Assembly: GCA_913057765.1 (NCBI GenBank)
Contig: CAJXPH010000093.1
Span: forward strand, 1 to 9,786
DNA length: 9,786 bases
Source of the DNA: an uncultured Campylobacteraceae bacterium
GTDB lineage: Bacteria > Campylobacterota > Campylobacteria > Campylobacterales > Arcobacteraceae
Reading direction: 5' to 3'
Shown here: positions 6,504 to 9,786 of the stretch, piece after piece
Layout of the letters: each line of letters opens with the position of its first letter
How positions within the stretch are numbered: position 1 is the stretch's first letter
Notes under the pieces: model-generated
What the model was told of the DNA's origin: nothing
The model's database searches: none
The model's input: the letters and a program-made list of their open reading frames with translations, nothing else
Position numbers and translations under genes: made by a program

Positions 6504-6509
6504 ATTATA
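6504..6509 (-). promoter_or_regulatory. Candidate -10 box for the EAL regulator gene
   Basis: The minus strand reads TATAAT here, 34 nt before the ATG at 6470. Transcription would start near 6497, inside the -10 box of the opposing ccoI promoter. The sequence upstream on that strand is A/T rich with no clear -35. Confidence 0.55.
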
Positions 6510-6574
6510 CTATAAAAAGATAAATATTTACTATATGTCTTTTTGTTATTAAAATATTATTTTAGGATTTTTTA

Positions 6575-9013
6575 GTGGGTGATGTTAAGTGTGATCATTG
6601 TCATTTAGTTTTTAATGACAGTGTAATGATAAAAGATAATGAATTAAATTTTTGTTGTAAAGGTTGTGAAGGAGTTTACCATCTTTTAAAAAATGATGGA
6701 TTAGATTCTTTTTATGATAAATTAGGAAATAAAACAATTTTACCTCCTCTTGATGTCCATGACGATGTTCAACGCTTTGATACTAATAGTTTTGAAGATA
6801 CATTTATTAAAAATACAGAAGATGGATTCAAACAAATTGATTTAATTATTGAAGGTATTCATTGTGCTGCATGTATATGGTTAAATGAAAAAGTTTTATA
6901 TGGAACAGATGGAATTGTAAGTGCAAATATTAATTTTACAAACAATAAAGCAAAAATTATTTGGAATGAAAAAAAGATAAAATTATCCGATATTATATTA
7001 AAAATTAGAAGTATAGGATATAACGCTTATGCTTATGATGCAAGTGTTGCAGATGAGCAAGCAGTTAAATCAAAAAGAGATTATTTTATTAGAATGATGG
7101 TTGCAATATTTGCTTCTATGAATATCATGATGCTTTCAGTTGCAAAATATACTGGTTTTTTTACAGGTATTGATGATGAAATAAGACAGTTTATTCATTT
7201 AGGTGAATTTATACTAGCTACTCCTGTTCTTCTATATTCTGGTTGGATATTTTTTCGTGGCGCTTATTTTGGGCTAAAAAATAGAATTCTAAATATGGAT
7301 TTTTTAGTAAGTTCCGGAGCTACCTTAACCTATCTATATTCTTTATATATACTCTTTGGAGGGAAGGGTGAGAGTTACTTTGATTCTGTTACGATGATTA
7401 TTACTTTTGTTCTTATTGGAAAGTATCTAGAGGTCATAGGGAAGAAGTCTGCAGTTGATACTTTGGACAAAATCAAAAGTACAATACCTTTAGAAGCTAT
7501 TGTTGTTGCTAATGGAATAAAAAAGACAGTTGCCTTAGATAATATTAATGTTGGTGATATTGTAGAAATACGAAGTGGTGAGAAAGTTTGTATTGATGGA
7601 AAAGTAATTAGAGGAGAAGGTAGTTTTGATGAATCAAGTTTAACGGGAGAATCAATACCGGTATTTAAACAAAAAAATGATTTATTATATAGTGGAACTA
7701 TTAATAATGATTCATTAATTAGATATGAAGTTACAAAGTCATATAAAGATTCTACATTAAACTCTATCGTAACACTTCTTGAAGATTCACTAAGCTCTAA
7801 ACCTGAAATCGAATATAAAGCAAATGAGATTTCAAAAGGTTTTACTGTTTCAATATTAACTCTTTCTATTTTAACTTTTACTGTCTGGTATTTTTTTGGA
7901 ATTGATTTAGGTTTTAATTATGATGGCGCAAGTAATTTTGAAAAATCGTTTATTGTTGCAATATCAGTAATTGTGATTGCGTGTCCTTGTGCATTGGCTT
8001 TAGCTACTCCAATTGCAAGCTTAATTGGTATATCAGAACTTGCAAAAAAAGGTTTATTATTTAAAGAAGCAAAATTTGTTGAGACTTTTGCAAAGGCGGA
8101 TACTCTAGTTTTAGATAAAACAGGGACAATAACTAAAGGTGAATTAAAAGTTAAAAAAATGAGAATTATGGATGAGAATATTCATAAACTTAATTTACTG
8201 TACTCTCTTCTTGATGCATCTACTCACCCCATTTCTCAATCGATAAAAAAAGAGCTTGTTAAAAAATATAGTTTAACTTTAAAAGAGTTAGAGGAAGTGA
8301 AAAATATTCAAGCTAAAGGTATGGTTGCAAAATATAAAAATGTAGATGAAAAATCATTTTCTTTAGTTGGTGGAAACTGTGAATTAATGAAAGAATATAA
8401 TATTCATTACAAATTTAATAGTTCAAATTCAGTATATTTATTTGCAATAAATGAAAAAGTAATAGCTACATTTGAATTAGCTGATGAAATAAAAGAGGAT
8501 GCAAAAGAATTAATTGATGATGCAAAAGAAAATGGTTTAGATGTAGTTATGTTAACAGGAGACAATAATATTGTAGCTTCACTTATTGCATCTAAAGTAG
8601 GCATTAAAAATTATATATCAAATATTGATCCTATTGGAAAAGCTGATTATATTAAGAAACTAAAAAAAGAAGGAAAAACTGTTGTAATGGCAGGGGATGG
8701 TATAAATGACTCTGTAGCTTTATCTTTATCTGATGTTTCTGTTGCAATGGGTAATTCCGCAGATATTACAATCTCTGTTTCAGATGTTGTATTATTGAAT
8801 AATTCATTAAAAAGTTTAAAACAAGCATTTTCAATATCAAGAAGAACATATAAATTTATAAAACAGAATTTATTTATTTCACTTCTTTATAATTTAGTTA
8901 CAATTCCTCTTGCAATGGCGGGATTAGTAATTCCTTTAGTTGCCGCTTTATCAATGAGTTTAAGTTCATTATTAGTAGTTGCAAATTCAATGAGAATAAA
9001 AATAAAAGATTAG
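6575..9013 (+). CDS. ccoI: Copper-transporting P1B-type ATPase for cbb3 oxidase assembly (CcoI/FixI)
   Basis: This 812-residue inner-membrane pump moves copper across the membrane for the cbb3 cytochrome c oxidase. The N-terminus carries the Cys-rich region typical of the FixI group (Cys6, Cys9, Cys27, Cys28, Cys31), then a heavy-metal-associated domain with GIHCAAC (Cys97, Cys100). Membrane helices fill about 168-290 and 422-488, with the copper site CPC at 470-472. The catalytic loops have TGES (357-360), phosphorylated Asp514 in DKTGT, the His551-Pro552 motif, TGDN (661-664) and GDGIND (707-712), followed by two C-terminal helices. The start is GTG, chosen because AGGA (6564-6567) sits 7 nt before it and the first cysteine motif begins right after. 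ccoS follows 10 nt after the stop. The oxidase subunit genes ccoNOQP are not in this window. Confidence 0.96.
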   Translation: MGDVKCDHCHLVFNDSVMIKDNELNFCCKGCEGVYHLLKNDGLDSFYDKLGNKTILPPLDVHDDVQRFDTNSFEDTFIKNTEDGFKQIDLIIEGIHCAACIWLNEKVLYGTDGIVSANINFTNNKAKIIWNEKKIKLSDIILKIRSIGYNAYAYDASVADEQAVKSKRDYFIRMMVAIFASMNIMMLSVAKYTGFFTGIDDEIRQFIHLGEFILATPVLLYSGWIFFRGAYFGLKNRILNMDFLVSSGATLTYLYSLYILFGGKGESYFDSVTMIITFVLIGKYLEVIGKKSAVDTLDKIKSTIPLEAIVVANGIKKTVALDNINVGDIVEIRSGEKVCIDGKVIRGEGSFDESSLTGESIPVFKQKNDLLYSGTINNDSLIRYEVTKSYKDSTLNSIVTLLEDSLSSKPEIEYKANEISKGFTVSILTLSILTFTVWYFFGIDLGFNYDGASNFEKSFIVAISVIVIACPCALALATPIASLIGISELAKKGLLFKEAKFVETFAKADTLVLDKTGTITKGELKVKKMRIMDENIHKLNLLYSLLDASTHPISQSIKKELVKKYSLTLKELEEVKNIQAKGMVAKYKNVDEKSFSLVGGNCELMKEYNIHYKFNSSNSVYLFAINEKVIATFELADEIKEDAKELIDDAKENGLDVVMLTGDNNIVASLIASKVGIKNYISNIDPIGKADYIKKLKKEGKTVVMAGDGINDSVALSLSDVSVAMGNSADITISVSDVVLLNNSLKSLKQAFSISRRTYKFIKQNLFISLLYNLVTIPLAMAGLVIPLVAALSMSLSSLLVVANSMRIKIKD

Positions 9014-9023
9014 GATAGAAAAT

Positions 9024-9251
9024 ATGATAAATGATACACTTTTAATGATGTTAATAGTTGGACTTATCGTCTCTTTTGCAATATTAGGAATGTTTATTTG
9101 GGGTGCGAAAGATGGACAATTTGATGATGGTGATAAAATGATGGATGGGTTATTGTTTGATAGTACTGAAGATTTAAATGATGCGGTTAATAAAGAAGAA
9201 AAAATTGAAGAATCAAAAAAAGGGCAAAAAAAAAGTGAATCACCTAAGTGA
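9024..9251 (+). CDS. ccoS: cbb3-type oxidase assembly protein CcoS
   Basis: This 75-residue protein has one membrane helix (about 5-26) followed by the family motif in FIWGAKDGQFDD (24-35), as in CcoS/FixS proteins, which are needed to insert heme and copper cofactors into cbb3 oxidase. The usual order ccoI-ccoS is kept, with AGGA (9012-9015) overlapping the ccoI stop and 8 nt before this ATG. The C-terminal third (from about 45) is very rich in Lys, Glu and Ser, longer than the minimal family form and probably flexible. Its last codons and stop lie inside a hairpin that likely ends the convergent cytochrome transcript. Confidence 0.9.
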   Translation: MINDTLLMMLIVGLIVSFAILGMFIWGAKDGQFDDGDKMMDGLLFDSTEDLNDAVNKEEKIEESKKGQKKSESPK

Positions 9252-9259
9252 CTCACTTT
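9226..9259 (-). terminator. Rho-independent terminator of the cytochrome c gene, overlapping ccoS
   Basis: AAAGTGAATCAC (9232-9243) pairs with GTGACTCACTTT (9248-9259) at 11 of 12 positions (one A-C mismatch), loop CTAA. On the minus strand the stem runs into a T tract made by the nine A at 9226-9234, three of which pair in the stem. This is a good intrinsic terminator for the cytochrome gene ending at 9280. On the plus strand only TTTGTCTT follows, so it is weaker for ccoI-ccoS. The stem contains the ccoS stop codon (9249-9251). Confidence 0.75.
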
Positions 9260-9279
9260 GTCTTAGAATAAATCGCTAA

Positions 9280-9558
9280 TTAGAATTTAGAAATTTGAGC
9301 AGCTAAATCTGCAATATCAGCGTCTGAAAGTCTTGCAACTTGACCTTTCATAACACCCTTCATAGCACCACCGTAAGAACCATCTTTGTAACCTTTAAGT
9401 GCAGCTATAGTTTTATCAGCAGCCCAACCCTTAATTACTTGTGATTTACCTAATGCAGCTTTCTCAGCAGAAGCTCCGTGACATCCAGCACATGGTGCAA
9501 AGTTTGCAGCCATTAAAGATGCAGCAGCGATCATTGTTCCTAAAATAATTTTTTTCAT
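9280..9558 (-). CDS. Small periplasmic c-type cytochrome (c553-like)
   Basis: This 92-residue protein has a Sec signal peptide (about 1-18, MKKIILGTMIAAASLMAA) and one heme-binding site CAGCH (Cys23, Cys26, His27). Met66 or Met70 in GGAMKGVMKG is the likely second heme ligand, as in class I cytochromes. The mature protein is about 74 residues, the size of the cytochrome c553 that carries electrons from the bc1 complex to cbb3 oxidase. A strong AAGGAG (9566-9571 on the minus strand) lies 7 nt before the ATG. It converges on ccoI-ccoS, the arrangement I recall in Campylobacter jejuni (Cj1153 to Cj1155c), which supports a role as oxidase donor. Other small class I cytochromes cannot be excluded from sequence alone. 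Confidence 0.93.
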   Translation of the reverse strand: MKKIILGTMIAAASLMAANFAPCAGCHGASAEKAALGKSQVIKGWAADKTIAALKGYKDGSYGGAMKGVMKGQVARLSDADIADLAAQISKF

Positions 9559-9586
9559 TTACTCTCTCCTTGATATTTAAAAACAA

Positions 9587-9650
9587 ATTTTATCGATTTA
9601 TTCCTTTAATAAACTTATAATATAGCCTTAAAATATCAATACTAATTATA
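9587..9650 (-). promoter_or_regulatory. Candidate promoter region of the cytochrome c gene
   Basis: Three minus-strand -10 boxes are possible: TATAAT at 9645-9650, TATATT at 9619-9624 (in the context AAGGCTATATT), and TAAAAT at 9587-9592 (GATAAAAT). They would give leaders of about 80, 53 and 21 nt. Sequence alone does not choose between them. Confidence 0.4.
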
Positions 9651-9660
9651 ATAAAACCTT

Positions 9661-9672
9661 TTAGGGTATAAT
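9661..9672 (+). promoter_or_regulatory. Candidate promoter of the gene cut off at the right end
   Basis: TTAGGGTATAAT is a near-ideal Campylobacterota extended -10 element on the plus strand. Transcription would begin near 9679, about 50 nt before the ATG at 9730. It is divergent from the cytochrome promoter region. Confidence 0.6.
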
Positions 9673-9729
9673 TTTGCCATTTTTAAAGAATATTTTTATA
9701 TAGTGCTTACTTAATTATTAGGATTAGAA

Positions 9730-9742
9730 ATGAGTATAAATG
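9730..9742 (+). CDS. First four codons of an unidentified gene (cut by adapter)
   Basis: ATG AGT ATA AAT and one more base (Met-Ser-Ile-Asn) precede the adapter. AGGA (9720-9723) sits 6 nt before the ATG and a good promoter lies at 9661-9672, so a real gene start is likely. Four residues cannot identify the product. Confidence 0.5.
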
Positions 9743-9786
9743 CTGTCTCTTATACACATCTGACGCTGCCGACGAAGAGGATAGTG
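9743..9786 (-). other. Nextera i5 adapter left in the contig (artefact)
   Basis: Bases 9743-9761 are the reverse complement of the Tn5 mosaic end, 9762-9775 of the read-1 primer part, 9776-9783 (AGAGGATA) of the same i5 index seen at the left end, and 9784-9786 begin the P5 stem. This is adapter read-through. It makes a false 44-bp terminal inverted repeat with the left end. Confidence 0.98.

Noticed and set aside
8407..8604. A 65-residue minus-strand frame inside ccoI
   Set aside because: It is antisense to the ATPase segment carrying TGDN, with no independent support.
8987..9256. An 89-residue minus-strand frame over ccoS
   Set aside because: CcoS on the plus strand has the family motif, a membrane helix and a ribosome site; the minus frame is Ser/Phe/Ile-rich shadow.
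48..9742. A hidden accessory system such as defence genes, toxin-antitoxin, CRISPR, prophage or integron
   Set aside because: Every open frame of size is explained by core genes in a familiar order, gaps are short (231 bp at most), and no direct repeat arrays, transposase or integrase motifs were seen.
1..9786. A perfect 44-bp terminal inverted repeat, as for a transposon or linear element
   Set aside because: Both arms are exactly Nextera i5 adapter with an index. There is no transposase and no element inside.

Overview
The window looks like a contig from a low-GC member of the Campylobacterota, most likely an Arcobacter-type organism. This rests on the AT-rich codons, the protein sequences of S2, EF-Ts and the copper ATPase, sigma-70 promoters of the form GG-N-TAtAAT or GGATAAAAT with no clear -35 box, and two gene neighbourhoods that I recall from Campylobacter and Helicobacter. 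No database search was possible. Bases 1-47 and 9743-9786 are Illumina Nextera adapter (Tn5 mosaic end plus i5 primer and index), so only 48-9742 is genomic and both outermost genes are cut by the sequencing library rather than by biology.

Layout. (1) 48-634, minus: the N-terminal 195 residues of a MoxR-type AAA+ ATPase. (2) 635-865: a divergent control region with one promoter in each direction and a structured leader for rpsB. (3) 866-4828, plus: a translation and nucleotide block: rpsB (S2), tsf (EF-Ts), an ABC ATPase of the LolD/FtsE type, a very acidic protein with a receiver-like N-terminus, and gmk (guanylate kinase). The last three genes are tightly packed and may also have their own promoter just after tsf. 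(4) 4848-6470, minus: a response regulator with receiver, degenerate GGDEF and intact EAL domains, convergent with gmk. (5) 6471-6574: a compact divergent promoter region whose two -10 boxes form a mirror-image pair. (6) 6575-9251, plus: ccoI-ccoS, the copper-loading ATPase and small membrane protein needed to assemble cbb3 cytochrome oxidase. (7) 9280-9558, minus: a small periplasmic cytochrome c, probably the electron donor to that oxidase, convergent with ccoS and sharing a hairpin terminator with it. (8) 9559-9742: an intergenic region with divergent promoters and the first four codons of an unknown plus-strand gene.

Functionally the window joins housekeeping translation genes, a c-di-GMP signalling regulator and microaerobic respiration. 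Nearly everything is core genome. I see no phage, insertion sequence, CRISPR, toxin-antitoxin or defence genes, and no tRNA or rRNA. The features most worth a second look are the rpsB leader, with two mutually exclusive pairings, the start codon of the ABC ATPase buried in a 12-bp hairpin, and the acidic pseudo-receiver protein.
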